A DNA stretch of 64,000 bases from Curtobacterium sp. MR_MD2014 (GTDB taxonomy: Bacteria; Actinomycetota; Actinomycetes; Actinomycetales; Microbacteriaceae), in the NCBI RefSeq assembly GCF_000772085.1, contig NZ_CP009755.1, positions 3,379,801 to 3,443,800 on the forward strand, written 5' to 3'. A program made the position numbers and the translations under genes. Position 1 is the first letter of the stretch. Every line of letters starts with the position of its first letter. The notes under the pieces are model-generated. The model saw only the letters and a program-made list of their open reading frames with translations. It made no database searches and was not told the DNA's origin. Of the stretch, positions 16,597 to 24,982 are shown piece after piece.

Positions 16597-17382
16597 TCAG
16601 CGGCCCGTCCCGCGCTGGATCTCGACGTCGCCCGCCACCGCCGTGAACCGGTACTGCTGCGCGGCACCGGGGTCGGTACCGAGCTCGTTGTCGACGTCGC
16701 CGACGGTGGCCTCGGCGGTGATCCGGTAGTCGCCGTCCGGCAGGCTGACCACCTGGTCGCCCGACGTCGTCTCGACCGTGATGCTCCGCGGCGCCGCAGC
16801 GAGGGTGAGCTGCACGTCGCCCGAGGTCGCCTCGACGGCGAGGGCGTCCGCCCGCCCGTCGAGCGTGACGTCACCGGCGGTGCTCGTCAGTGCGACGTCA
16901 CCCCAGCTGCCGGCGAGCAGCACGTCGCCGGCGGTGGCGTCGACCTCGACCGGGACGTCCGCGGCGTCCTCCGGCACCCGCACGGTCAGGTGGGCGCCCT
17001 GTCGGACCCCGACGGAGAGGTCGACGATGCTCCACGCCGGACCGGACACCGTGAGGTCGAGCACCCCGTCGCGGACCGCGTGCCGTTCACGGAGTCGGGT
17101 GTCACCGGCGACGAAGACGACCTCCGTGCGGTCCACGTCGACCCGCTCGACGCGGACGTCGGTTGCCCCGGTCTCGATCCGGATGCGGTCGAAGGACTCG
17201 TCGACGGCACTCGTCCGTGAGTGGTCCTGCCGGTCGCTGGCGGCGACGGACTGCACCACGACGACGGCGAGCAGTGCGACGAGCAGCACGGAGCCGACCA
17301 CGAGCAGGACGGTCCGCAGGGTGCGGGGACGTCGGGGAGCCGGTGGGGGCGTGGAGCTGGTGGGCGGGGCGGTGGTCGTCAC
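16597..17382 (-). CDS. DUF4097 beta-strand repeat membrane protein
   Basis: 261 residues: a Pro-rich cytoplasmic N terminus, one membrane helix (LLVVGSVLLVALLAVVVVQS), then repeated short beta strands with DVxVEVDATAGDVLL-like periods typical of DUF4097 (putative adhesin-like beta-helix). It lies directly downstream of the two-component system genes at 17445-19303, on the same strand and 62 bp away, so it may be their target or a cell-envelope sensor partner. Confidence 0.75.
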   Translation of the reverse strand: MTTTAPPTSSTPPPAPRRPRTLRTVLLVVGSVLLVALLAVVVVQSVAASDRQDHSRTSAVDESFDRIRIETGATDVRVERVDVDRTEVVFVAGDTRLRERHAVRDGVLDLTVSGPAWSIVDLSVGVRQGAHLTVRVPEDAADVPVEVDATAGDVLLAGSWGDVALTSTAGDVTLDGRADALAVEATSGDVQLTLAAAPRSITVETTSGDQVVSLPDGDYRITAEATVGDVDNELGTDPGAAQQYRFTAVAGDVEIQRGTGR

Positions 17383-17444
17383 GGGGATCTCGTTCCTTCA
17401 GGTGCTGGTGCGGGGTGGGCGGGCGGGGCGGGGCGGGTGCGCGG

Positions 17445-18107
17445 TCAGCGTCCCCGGCCGGCGGCCTCGGACAGGTAGCGGAGCACGGCGAGCACGCGGC
17501 GGTTGCCGGTGCCCTCGGCCGGGACGCCGAGCTTCGTGAACACGGCGGAGGCGTGCTTCTCGACCGAGCTCTCGGTGATGTGCATCGCAGCGGCGACCGC
17601 GCTGTTCGACCGACCCTCGGCCATGAGCTGCAGGACCTGGAGCTCCCGCGGGGACAGGGTGTCGATGCCGTCCGTGCGGCGCGAGCGAGCGAGGATCTGC
17701 GCGACCACCTCGGGGTCGAACACGGTGCCACCCGAACCGACCCGCGCGACGTCACCGAGGAACTCGTCGACCTCGACCACGCGGTCCTTGAGCAGGTACC
17801 CGAGTCCTGCGGTGTCGCTCGTGATGAGGTCGGCCGCGTAGCGCTCCTCGACGTACTGGGAGAGCACGAGCACCGCGACCCCGGGGTGCTGCGCGCGGAT
17901 GAGGACCGCGGCGCGCACCCCCTCGTCGGTGGAGGTCGGGGGCATCCGTACGTCGACGATCGCCAGGTCGGGGCGGTCGGCGGCGACGGCGTCGAGCAGG
18001 GCGGGAGCGGTGTCGACGGCCGCCGTCACCTCGTGCCCGGCGTCGGTCAGCAGGCGGACGAGTCCGGCCCGCAGGAGGACGGCGTCCTCGGCGATCACGA
18101 TGCGCAC
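17445..18107 (-). CDS. LuxR-type response regulator
   Basis: 220 residues. Receiver domain with Asp7/Asp8 region (AEDA), phospho-acceptor Asp52 (VDVRMPP) and conserved Lys in LLKDR; C-terminal LuxR helix-turn-helix (LSPRELQVLQLMAEGRSNSA). The GTG start at 18107 lies inside the last codons of the kinase gene (13-bp overlap), so the pair is coupled. Confidence 0.9.
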   Translation of the reverse strand: MRIVIAEDAVLLRAGLVRLLTDAGHEVTAAVDTAPALLDAVAADRPDLAIVDVRMPPTSTDEGVRAAVLIRAQHPGVAVLVLSQYVEERYAADLITSDTAGLGYLLKDRVVEVDEFLGDVARVGSGGTVFDPEVVAQILARSRRTDGIDTLSPRELQVLQLMAEGRSNSAVAAAMHITESSVEKHASAVFTKLGVPAEGTGNRRVLAVLRYLSEAAGRGR

Positions 18108-19303
18108 GGGAGCTCCACGGTCACTCGGGTCGGGCCGCCGACGGGGCTCTCGGTCAGCAGGGTGCCGCCGGCGGCGCGGACGCGGTCGCGCATCCCGCTC
18201 AGTCCGCCGCCGGGGTGACCGTCGGTGCCGGCGCCACCGACCCCGTCGTCCCACACGACGGTCCGGACACCGCCGGGCACCTGGTCGACGGTGACGGAGC
18301 ACCGCGTGGCACCGGAGTGCTTCGCGACGTTCGTCAACGCCTCGGCGACGGCGAAGTAGAGGACCGCCTCGACCTCGGGCCGCGGTCGACCGGTGAGCAC
18401 CACGTCGACGGTCGTCGGGACGGCGTTGCGTGCGGCCACGGCGGACAGCGCGGCGTCGAGCCCCCGGTCGGTGAGGATCGCCGGGTGGATGCCGCGGGCG
18501 AGCTGTCGGAGCTCGGTGATCGAGTCCTTCGCGTCGCGGTGCGCCTGGTCGAGGAGCTCCCGGGTGGCCGCCGGGTCGCTGTCGAAGCGCGACCGAGCCA
18601 TGCCGAGGGTCATCGCGAGCGCCACGAGCCGGGGCTGGACGCCGTCGTGCAGGTCGCGCTCGATGCGGAGTCGTTCGGTGGTCGCGGCGTCGACCGCACC
18701 CTGCCGGGCGTCGGCGAGGGCGTGGATGCGGTCCTGCAGCGCCGCGGTCCGGCTGGAGCCGAGGAGCAGCGGTGCGAGCGCCCGGTCGAGACTGCCGGCG
18801 CCCCACACGTAGAGCACGGTCACCACGAGGAGCACCACGCTCGCCGCGACACCACCGGCCGTGCCACCGGGGAGCAGTCCCGGCAGGGGACCGGATCGAG
18901 CCGTCGTCACGATGAACGGAGCGAGCGTCACGAGCGAGAGGAACCCCCACCCGAGGACGGTGGACACCAGGTGGTGCGCCAGCGCCCGCCAGGTCACCGG
19001 GTCGGCGAGGTCGACGAACGCCTGCACCACGGGACGCCAGAGCCCGGTCGTGCGGGTCGCCCGGCGGATCGGCCGCGGGATCTCGACGTCGCGGAGGGCC
19101 GCGGCGCGGCGGCGCTCGAGCTCGGCGGCCCACCGGGCCGTCAGGGTCGTGGCCACCAGCAGGAGCACCCCGACCCCGGCGGCGGGGATGCTGCCGATCG
19201 AGGTGGCGAGGAACGTGACGAGGAGGACGGTCCAGACGAGGCCGAGGAACGCGTCGAGGAGGAGGTCCACGGCGGAGCTCCAGAGGGCGATCGCTTTCTG
19301 CAC
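18095..19303 (-). CDS. two-component sensor histidine kinase (HisKA_3)
   Basis: 402 residues. Membrane segments occupy roughly the first 230 residues; the dimerisation/phosphoacceptor motif ERLRIERDLHDGVQPRLVAL is followed by a GHKL ATPase with EALTNVAKHSGA (N box) and GGGLSGMRDR (G box). It is of the NarL/DesK class. TACTGT lies 6 nt before the GTG, so the transcript is probably leaderless. It acts with the overlapping LuxR-type regulator; signal unknown. Confidence 0.9.
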   Translation of the reverse strand: MQKAIALWSSAVDLLLDAFLGLVWTVLLVTFLATSIGSIPAAGVGVLLLVATTLTARWAAELERRRAAALRDVEIPRPIRRATRTTGLWRPVVQAFVDLADPVTWRALAHHLVSTVLGWGFLSLVTLAPFIVTTARSGPLPGLLPGGTAGGVAASVVLLVVTVLYVWGAGSLDRALAPLLLGSSRTAALQDRIHALADARQGAVDAATTERLRIERDLHDGVQPRLVALAMTLGMARSRFDSDPAATRELLDQAHRDAKDSITELRQLARGIHPAILTDRGLDAALSAVAARNAVPTTVDVVLTGRPRPEVEAVLYFAVAEALTNVAKHSGATRCSVTVDQVPGGVRTVVWDDGVGGAGTDGHPGGGLSGMRDRVRAAGGTLLTESPVGGPTRVTVELPCAS

Positions 19304-19386
19304 GGCTTCACAGTAGGGGCGGACGCGAGCACCGCTCGACGGTGGTGACCGCACGATCGGGTGGGGGTTTCCCCCACCCACCCACG

Positions 19387-19434
19387 GACGGACGGGAGGC
19401 GCGCGGCGTCCCCGCCACGCGCCTCCCGTCCGTC
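19387..19434. repeat. 48-bp hairpin repeat, copy 6
   Basis: 22-bp arms around a 4-nt loop with one mismatch; inner arm CGCGCGGCG faces CGCCACGCG. It immediately follows the LamG-domain gene stop (minus strand). Confidence 0.75.
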
Positions 19435-19445
19435 GTGCTGGTGCG

Positions 19446-20297
19446 TCAGCGACCGGCGGCGTGGTGGTTCGCGACCTGCGTCGCGGACAGCTCCGTCGAG
19501 TAGACCGCGGCGTACCGCATCGACCCGGTGAAGTACTCCCTGGACGGCGCACCCGGCCACCCGCTGATGGTGTCGTACCCGATGCGGAAGTACCCGGTGT
19601 AGTTCTCCGGGGCCTTGAACGCGGTGTTCGACGCGACGAGCGTGCCGTCCAGGTACAGGCGCATGCCGTTCGTCGGCGACATCGTCGACACGACGTGGTG
19701 CCACGCACCGTCGGTGACGGCCTTCGGCGAGGTGACCACCTGGGTCGTCCCGTTGTACGACCCGAACACGAGCTGCCCGGCGCTGTTCACGTAGATCTGC
19801 CGGTCGTGCTGCCCCGAGGTGGCGACCTGGTTGCTGCCGAAGCCGATGAGCAGTCCACCGGCCACCGTGGTGCGGAACCAGACCTCCTCGCTGAAGGTCG
19901 TCGGGTTCGCGTAGGCCCGCGGCGTCGAGACGAAGCTCGTCGACCCGTTCAGCGTGTACGCCGGACCACCGTCGCGGGAACACGCTGCCGGGTTCGCGGT
20001 CGTGGTCATCGACCCCTGGTAGGTGCCGGCGTTGCCCTTGCCCGACGAGTCCGCCGCGGTCCGCGACCCGGAGGCCTCGTCGAGGTCGTACGCGAACAGC
20101 GCGCCCGCAGCGTCGGCGCGGGCGGCAGCTGCGCAGGTGAAGTACGGCGCGGTCGCCGCGGTGTTGCCGGTGTTGACGACGGTCGCACTGTACGCGGAGC
20201 GTGTCGGGGCGAACTGGTTGAGCAGCACGACCACGGCGAGGGCGACGACGAGCAGTGCGGCGACGACCCGGCCGTCGCGGAGGCGAAGGGCCCTCAC
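19446..20297 (-). CDS. LamG-like jellyroll secreted protein, probable SipW-type substrate
   Basis: 283 residues. One N-terminal hydrophobic helix (VVAALLVVALAVVVLLNQF), then SAYSATVVNTGNTAATAP, which resembles the N-terminal motif of TasA/camelysin-type proteins processed by SipW. The rest is a LamG/concanavalin-like domain (AWHHVVSTMSPTNGMRLYLDG). The GTG start overlaps the stop of the upstream signal peptidase gene (GTGA), strong evidence that the peptidase processes it. Confidence 0.8.
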   Translation of the reverse strand: MRALRLRDGRVVAALLVVALAVVVLLNQFAPTRSAYSATVVNTGNTAATAPYFTCAAAARADAAGALFAYDLDEASGSRTAADSSGKGNAGTYQGSMTTTANPAACSRDGGPAYTLNGSTSFVSTPRAYANPTTFSEEVWFRTTVAGGLLIGFGSNQVATSGQHDRQIYVNSAGQLVFGSYNGTTQVVTSPKAVTDGAWHHVVSTMSPTNGMRLYLDGTLVASNTAFKAPENYTGYFRIGYDTISGWPGAPSREYFTGSMRYAAVYSTELSATQVANHHAAGR

Positions 20298-21175
20298 GAG
20301 GCACGCACCGGTTCGACACGGCCGACGGCCAGGCAGAGCACGAGCGGCACGAGGCACACCAGGACGAGCGCGGCCCAGCCGACCGGGTCGAGGTGGATGT
20401 TCGAGGTCAGCTGGTAGTGCCCGTTCTCCGTGAGCTCGTGGATGACGACGCGTCCGACCTGGCCGTCGACCAGGTGCACGGTGGTGCCGCCGTGGGCCTC
20501 GACGCGGACGGGGAACATCCCGGAGGAGACGATGGTCGCCTCGACCCCCTCGGGGCTCGAGGTGTTCGTGATCGTGGTCACGTTCACGAACGGCTTGAGG
20601 ACGAAGGCGGCGTACGAGGTCGTGAGGGCACCACCGGCGATGCGCAGGCAGGTGCGGGTCACGCGGTCGGTGAAGGCGCTGGTGAGCGTCCAGATCAACA
20701 GGGTGCCGACGAGCAGGATCGGTGCGGCGCGGAACAGCCAGCCGAGGTGGGGCACGAGGAGCACCGGTGCGCCGATGACGTCGTGCTGCGTGAGCGTCCA
20801 CGGGTCGGTGGCACCGTTGATGTCCCCGCGGGTGTGCAGGCCCTGCGCGTCGATGCCGATGATGCGGTGCGTGTAGACGACGCCGGGGTTCGCATCGGTC
20901 GCGAACGAGACGACGTCGCCGACCGCGAGCGTGTCCACGTCGACCGGCATGTCGAGCACGAGGGTGCCGACCGGGGCGGCCACGCCCATCGAGGGCGTCT
21001 CGACGACGAACCAGCGACCACCGGCGGACAGGAACAGCACCGCGGCGGTCAGCAGCACGGCGGCGACCGCGGCGACCGTCCAGGCGAGGACGGTCTCGGA
21101 GCGGCTGACGGCACGGCCACGCAGGACCGGACGGTCGAGCGTGCCGCTGAGCGGGATCGCTGCGGTCTGGCTCAT
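20294..21175 (-). CDS. SipW-type (Ser-His) signal peptidase I
   Basis: 293 residues with N- and C-terminal membrane segments. Catalytic Ser62 sits in ETPSMG; the general base position is His103 (VVYTHRIIG) rather than Lys, and GDIN supplies Asp118, the arrangement of the ER-type/SipW peptidases. The roughly 150-residue C-terminal extension with extra membrane helices is longer than in Bacillus SipW. Flanked by two proteins with SipW-like N termini, so it is likely a dedicated processing enzyme. Confidence 0.85.
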   Translation of the reverse strand: MSQTAAIPLSGTLDRPVLRGRAVSRSETVLAWTVAAVAAVLLTAAVLFLSAGGRWFVVETPSMGVAAPVGTLVLDMPVDVDTLAVGDVVSFATDANPGVVYTHRIIGIDAQGLHTRGDINGATDPWTLTQHDVIGAPVLLVPHLGWLFRAAPILLVGTLLIWTLTSAFTDRVTRTCLRIAGGALTTSYAAFVLKPFVNVTTITNTSSPEGVEATIVSSGMFPVRVEAHGGTTVHLVDGQVGRVVIHELTENGHYQLTSNIHLDPVGWAALVLVCLVPLVLCLAVGRVEPVRAS

Positions 21176-21250
21176 CTGCTGCTCCGGTGGGGTCGGCCGC
21201 CCCGGAGGGACGGCGGGTGGTGCGGGTGCGGGGAGTGCGTGGGGAAGGGG

Positions 21251-21377
21251 GGCGGCGCTCGGGCGTGGGGGGACGTCCGAGCGCCGCCGGGGTGGACGCG
21301 TCCGACCGGACGGGGGGATGACGGTCGGACTGCGCCGGGGGTGACGTCACCCGGCCGGAAGGGGGGAGGCCGGTCGG
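21251..21377 (-). ncRNA. candidate 6C-like RNA: three hairpins with C6 loops
   Basis: Read on the minus (transcribed) strand, three stem-loops each expose six consecutive C: 21288-21251 (16-bp stem with one mismatch, loop exactly C6), 21329-21301 (8-bp stem TCCGACCG/CGGTCGGA) and 21377-21351 (8 bp with one mismatch). A loopless palindrome GGGTGACGTCACCC lies at 21339-21352. The known actinobacterial 6C RNA has two such hairpins. It lies between the TasA-like and signal peptidase genes, so it could also be an intercistronic processing or attenuation element. Confidence 0.45.
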
Positions 21378-21422
21378 GGGGCGTCGGTCTGTGGAGTTCG
21401 GTCTGGGAGCGGGGGGTGCTGT

Positions 21423-21455
21423 GCCGGCGGGACGGGATCAGGGCGTCACGCCGGC
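21423..21455 (-). terminator. hairpin after the TasA-like gene
   Basis: Arms GCCGGCG and CGCCGGC around a 19-nt loop, 15 bp past the stop at 21470. Weak candidate terminator; no T run. Confidence 0.3.
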
Positions 21456-21469
21456 TCGCTCCCTGCGGG

Positions 21470-22135
21470 TCAGGCGGTGAAGGTCCAGGTCATCGGGACG
21501 GACGCTGCGAGGCCCTGGTACGTGTTGCCGGCCGACGGGTCGAGGGTGACCGCGAAGTTGAACGGCACGGTGGCGCCGGCGGCGGGGGCCTGGGGCATCG
21601 TGAAGGACGAGGCCGGCGCACCCTTGAAGCTGGCGAGGGTGCCGGTGAAGACGGTGGTCGAGCCCGAGGTGATGACGAGGTTCATCTTCGCGCACAGGTC
21701 GGTCGCGGTGCCGTTCTGCGTGCCGTTGGCCGACTGCGTGCAGGTCGCACCCGGGGTCAGCGTGAAGGTCGCGGCGTTCGCGGTACCGGTGTTCTTGATC
21801 GAGATCGCGGTGTTGACGGTGTTGCCGGGCGTCATCGTCGTGCTGCCACCGAACTTGTTGATGGTGGAGCAGGTCGCCGCGTTCGTGGAGACCGAACCAC
21901 CGTCGGTGCTGAGGCAGGTGACGGTCGCGCCGGCGTTCTGCTCCTGCATGACCAGCGTGCCGGTCGCGGCGGTGTTGCTCGAGTTGGTGATGCTCGCGGC
22001 GAACCCGGAGAGGGTGCCGGTGAGCGAGAGCGACAGCAGGACGGCGGCGAAGATGCCGGCGAGGAGTGCCACGGGGGCGAAACGGATCCGCTTCATCGCG
22101 GAGGTGCGGAGCTTGGTGGACACGGTGTACCTCAT
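21470..22135 (-). CDS. TasA/camelysin-like secreted protein with SipW-type signal
   Basis: 221 residues. A basic start (MKRIRF), hydrophobic core and the stretch LSGFAASITNSSNTAATGTL give the SipW-dependent signal pattern. The mature part is Thr/Ser/Asn-rich with four to five cysteines, beta-structured, ending VPMTWTFTA. A second ATG at residue 14 is a possible start. It probably forms a surface or fibre protein processed by the downstream peptidase; which one is not known. Confidence 0.75.
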   Translation of the reverse strand: MRYTVSTKLRTSAMKRIRFAPVALLAGIFAAVLLSLSLTGTLSGFAASITNSSNTAATGTLVMQEQNAGATVTCLSTDGGSVSTNAATCSTINKFGGSTTMTPGNTVNTAISIKNTGTANAATFTLTPGATCTQSANGTQNGTATDLCAKMNLVITSGSTTVFTGTLASFKGAPASSFTMPQAPAAGATVPFNFAVTLDPSAGNTYQGLAASVPMTWTFTA

Positions 22136-22229
22136 CGTTCGGTGGTGGTGCGGGCAGTGGGAGCAAGAGGTTCGGGCTCACTTGCTTCAATGATCAAGAT
22201 AGTCAGTCGTTCACCAATTTGACCACTCG

Positions 22230-22235
22230 TATACT
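22230..22235 (+). promoter_or_regulatory. -10 element TATACT upstream of the MarR gene
   Basis: TATACT within an unusually A+T-rich patch (22180-22240) in the divergent region between the TasA-like and MarR genes. This patch probably holds the promoters and regulator sites for both directions. Confidence 0.4.
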
Positions 22236-22287
22236 TACCCCAGAGCGGGGGACGCCCCGTGTCCCCCCTTCGACGGAAGCAGGTCCC

Positions 22288-22740
22288 GTGGCCCCCTCCA
22301 CCGACGACGCCGACCTGATGGCGGCGTTCGCCGCGGTCGTCCGCGCGAACACGAGCCTGGTCGGCCAGCTCAGCGCGCGAGCCGGCATCCACGAGAACGC
22401 CCTGCGTGCGCTCGTGCTCGTCAGCGACACCGGGTACTCGACCCCCACCGAGGTCGCCGGCTACCTCGGACTGACCTCGGGTGCGGTGACGAACATGATC
22501 GACCGCATGACGGCCGCCGGGCTGATCGAGCGCGCACCCAACCCCGCGGACCGACGGGGATCGCTGCTGCGCCTGCTCCCGGCTGGCGACGCCGTCGTCG
22601 ACGACTACCGCGCGCGCTACGGCGCGATGCTGCGCGCCGTCGACGGCGCGCACGGCGGCGAGCTCCACGAGGTGCTGAACTCCCTGGCGACCAGCCTGTA
22701 CGAGCAGGCGGCCGACGCGATCGGCGTCCGCGGGGACTGA
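22288..22740 (+). CDS. MarR-family transcriptional regulator
   Basis: 150 residues with a winged helix: PTEVAGYLGLTSGAVTNMID is the recognition region, followed by the wing (NPADRRGSLLRL). GTG at 22288 is chosen as the first in-frame start after the promoter. It is divergent from the TasA-like secreted protein gene, so it may regulate that system. Ligand unknown. Confidence 0.8.
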   Translation: MAPSTDDADLMAAFAAVVRANTSLVGQLSARAGIHENALRALVLVSDTGYSTPTEVAGYLGLTSGAVTNMIDRMTAAGLIERAPNPADRRGSLLRLLPAGDAVVDDYRARYGAMLRAVDGAHGGELHEVLNSLATSLYEQAADAIGVRGD

Positions 22741-22750
22741 GCCGGGACGC

Positions 22751-22797
22751 GACGGACGGGAGGCACGTCGCGGGCCCGCCGCGCGCCTCCCGTCCGC
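22751..22797. repeat. 48-bp hairpin repeat, copy 7
   Basis: Outer arms GACGGACGGGAGGC and GCCTCCCGTCCGC; inner part only partly paired. It follows the MarR stop by 10 bp and precedes the TerC gene promoter on the same strand. Confidence 0.7.
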
Positions 22798-22815
22798 ATG
22801 CCCCAGACTGGAACG

Positions 22816-23799
22816 ATGCCCCAGCTCCCCGTCGTCTTCGAGGTCGGCTCCATCATCGCGCTCGTCGCGATCCTGCTCGTCGACCTGCTCATCGTCGCCC
22901 GCCGACCGCACGTCCCGAGCCTGCGCGAATCGGGCGCGTGGGTCGGTGTCTACGTGGGGCTCGCGCTCGTCTTCGCGGTGCTCATGCTGGTCTTCGCTGG
23001 CGGTGACGCCGCGGGGCAGTTCGTCGCCGGCTGGCTGACCGAGTACAGCCTGAGCATCGACAACCTGTTCGTCTTCGTCATCATCATGGCGCGGTTCAGC
23101 GTGCCGAAGGCGATCCAGCAGGAGGTGCTGATGCTCGGCATCATCATCGCCCTGGTCCTGCGCGGGGTGTTCATCCTGGTCGGCGCGCAGCTCATCGAGG
23201 ACTTCACCTGGATCTTCTACCTGTTCGGCGCGTGGCTCATCTGGACCGCGATCCAGCAGCTCCGTGAGGACGACGACGAGGAGCAGCAGGACAGCGCCCT
23301 CGTCCGCCTGCTGCGCCGTCGGGTGCGCATCACGGACGAGTTCGACGGCATGAAGTTCCGCGTGTCCCAGGACGGGGCGAAGCACTTCACTCCGCTGCTC
23401 ATCGTGCTCATCGCGATCGGCACGACGGACCTGCTGTTCGCGCTCGACTCGATCCCGGCGATCTTCGGCATCACCGAGAGCGCGTTCATCGTCTTCACCG
23501 CGAACGTGTTCGCCCTGATGGGCCTGCGGCAGCTGTACTTCCTGCTCGGCGGGCTGCTCGAGCGCCTGGTCTACCTGAAGTACGGGATCGCGCTCATCCT
23601 GGCGTTCATCGGCGTGAAGCTCGTGCTGCACGCCCTGCACGAGAACGAGCTGCCGTTCCTCAACGGGGGCGAGGGGTTCTCGTGGGCGCCGGAGATCCCG
23701 ACGTGGGTGTCCCTCGTGGTGATCCTCGTCGCGATGGCGGGCGCGACCGGTGCGAGCCTTGTGCGGATGCGGCGGGACGCGGCGGTCAGCGGGCGCTGA
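22816..23799 (+). CDS. TerC-family integral membrane protein
   Basis: 327 residues with about nine membrane segments. Family segments LTEYSLSIDNLFVFVIIMAR and DLLFALDSIPAIFGIT carry the paired acidic residues conserved in TerC/Alx. Members have been linked to tellurite resistance and to manganese export; here no ter operon is nearby. CAGACT precedes the ATG at 22816 by 6 nt (leaderless); an ATG at 22798 is in frame. Confidence 0.85.
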   Translation: MPQLPVVFEVGSIIALVAILLVDLLIVARRPHVPSLRESGAWVGVYVGLALVFAVLMLVFAGGDAAGQFVAGWLTEYSLSIDNLFVFVIIMARFSVPKAIQQEVLMLGIIIALVLRGVFILVGAQLIEDFTWIFYLFGAWLIWTAIQQLREDDDEEQQDSALVRLLRRRVRITDEFDGMKFRVSQDGAKHFTPLLIVLIAIGTTDLLFALDSIPAIFGITESAFIVFTANVFALMGLRQLYFLLGGLLERLVYLKYGIALILAFIGVKLVLHALHENELPFLNGGEGFSWAPEIPTWVSLVVILVAMAGATGASLVRMRRDAAVSGR

Positions 23800-23828
23800 C
23801 CCTCCGGGTCGCGGTGGTCGGTCGGCGC

Positions 23829-23896
23829 TGAGCGGGCGGCCGCCTCAGGCGGCGGGCTCCGGCGTTGAGCGGGCGGCCGCCTCAGGCGGCGGGCTC
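23829..23896. repeat. tandem duplication of the AI-2E gene 3' end
   Basis: Two identical 31-bp copies (23829-23859 and 23866-23896), 37 bp apart. The second copy contains the last codons and TGA of the AI-2E family gene; the first is a downstream duplicate. Each copy can fold through GGCGGCCGCC and GCCTCAGGC. Confidence 0.8.
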
Positions 23897-24982
23897 GGCG
23901 CTCTGCGGGATCGGCAGGGCGATCTCGACCTCGGGGTCGTCCTGCCGGGCCGCCCGGATCATCGAGTTCGCGGTCGCGGCGAGCGGTACGGCGAAGAACC
24001 CACCGGCGATCCCGCCGATCGTCGTGCCGGCGATCACCGCGAGCAGCACCGCGAGCGGGTGCACGGCGACGACGGACCCGGTCAGGAACGGGTGCAGCAC
24101 CTGGCCCTCGAGCTGCTGCACGAGCACGACGACCCCGAGCATGACCAGGGCGAACACCCAGCCCTTGAACAGCAGTGCCAGGAGCACCGCGACGGCCCCG
24201 GCGGCGAAGGCCCCGACGACGGGGATGAACGCCCCGACGAACACCACGACACCGATCGGCCCGGCGAGCGGCACCCCGAGCAGGAACGCGCCGAGTGCGA
24301 TGCCGATCGCGTCCGTCGCCGCGATGACGACCTGCACGCGGATGAAGTGCGTCAGGGTCGTCCACCCGGCCTCGCCGGCGACGCCGATCCGGTGCTGCGC
24401 GGCCCGGGGGAAGAGTGAGACGACCCACTCCCACATCCGACGACCGCCGGTGAGCGCGAAGATCGTCACGAAGGTCACGATGAAGAGCCCTTCTCCGAGG
24501 TGCACGAGGGTGGCGCCCGCGACGACGACGCCCTGCCGCAGTTCGGCGGCGTGCTGCTCGACGAAGGTCCTGGCGTCCGTCGAGAGCGTGTCGAGGTCGA
24601 CCGACGGCAGGCCGAACGGCGGGTGCCGCAGCAGGTCCTGCACGGTGCCGATGAGCGCCACCGTGCGGTCCTCGAGGCTCGGGAGCTGCTCGCTGACGCG
24701 CCAGACGACCAGGAAGACGAGCAGGGCGATCCCGACGACGAGCGACAGCAGCGCGAGGACGATCGCGAGCCACCCCGGGACACCGTGACGCTGCAGCAGG
24801 GCACTGAAGGGCACGAGCAGCGCGGCGACGACCAGCCCGATGAGCAGGGGCACCACGACGTTCGACAGGGTGAAGGCGATCCACCCGACCAGACCGACGG
24901 CCGCCGCGATGACGAGGATGCGACCGGCGAACACCGCGCCCGTGCGCAGGCCGGACGGGCGGGGAGCGGGTGTGGTGGTCAC
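23882..24982 (-). CDS. AI-2E/UPF0118-family transporter
   Basis: 366 residues with about eight membrane helices in the family order, including the long amphipathic middle part and GAFIPVVGAFAAGAVAVLLA. The family is named for AI-2 export, but some members have been reported as Na+(Li+)/H+ antiporters. The GTG start overlaps the blh stop (GTGA), making it the last gene of the rhodopsin operon. A cation/proton antiport that uses the light-driven proton gradient is an attractive inference, not shown. Confidence 0.8.
   Translation of the reverse strand: MTTTPAPRPSGLRTGAVFAGRILVIAAAVGLVGWIAFTLSNVVVPLLIGLVVAALLVPFSALLQRHGVPGWLAIVLALLSLVVGIALLVFLVVWRVSEQLPSLEDRTVALIGTVQDLLRHPPFGLPSVDLDTLSTDARTFVEQHAAELRQGVVVAGATLVHLGEGLFIVTFVTIFALTGGRRMWEWVVSLFPRAAQHRIGVAGEAGWTTLTHFIRVQVVIAATDAIGIALGAFLLGVPLAGPIGVVVFVGAFIPVVGAFAAGAVAVLLALLFKGWVFALVMLGVVVLVQQLEGQVLHPFLTGSVVAVHPLAVLLAVIAGTTIGGIAGGFFAVPLAATANSMIRAARQDDPEVEIALPIPQSAEPAA

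Noticed and set aside
23882..24982. Quorum-sensing AI-2 exporter function for the AI-2E family gene
   Set aside because: The family name alone is not evidence; no luxS or lsr genes are visible and the operon context points elsewhere.
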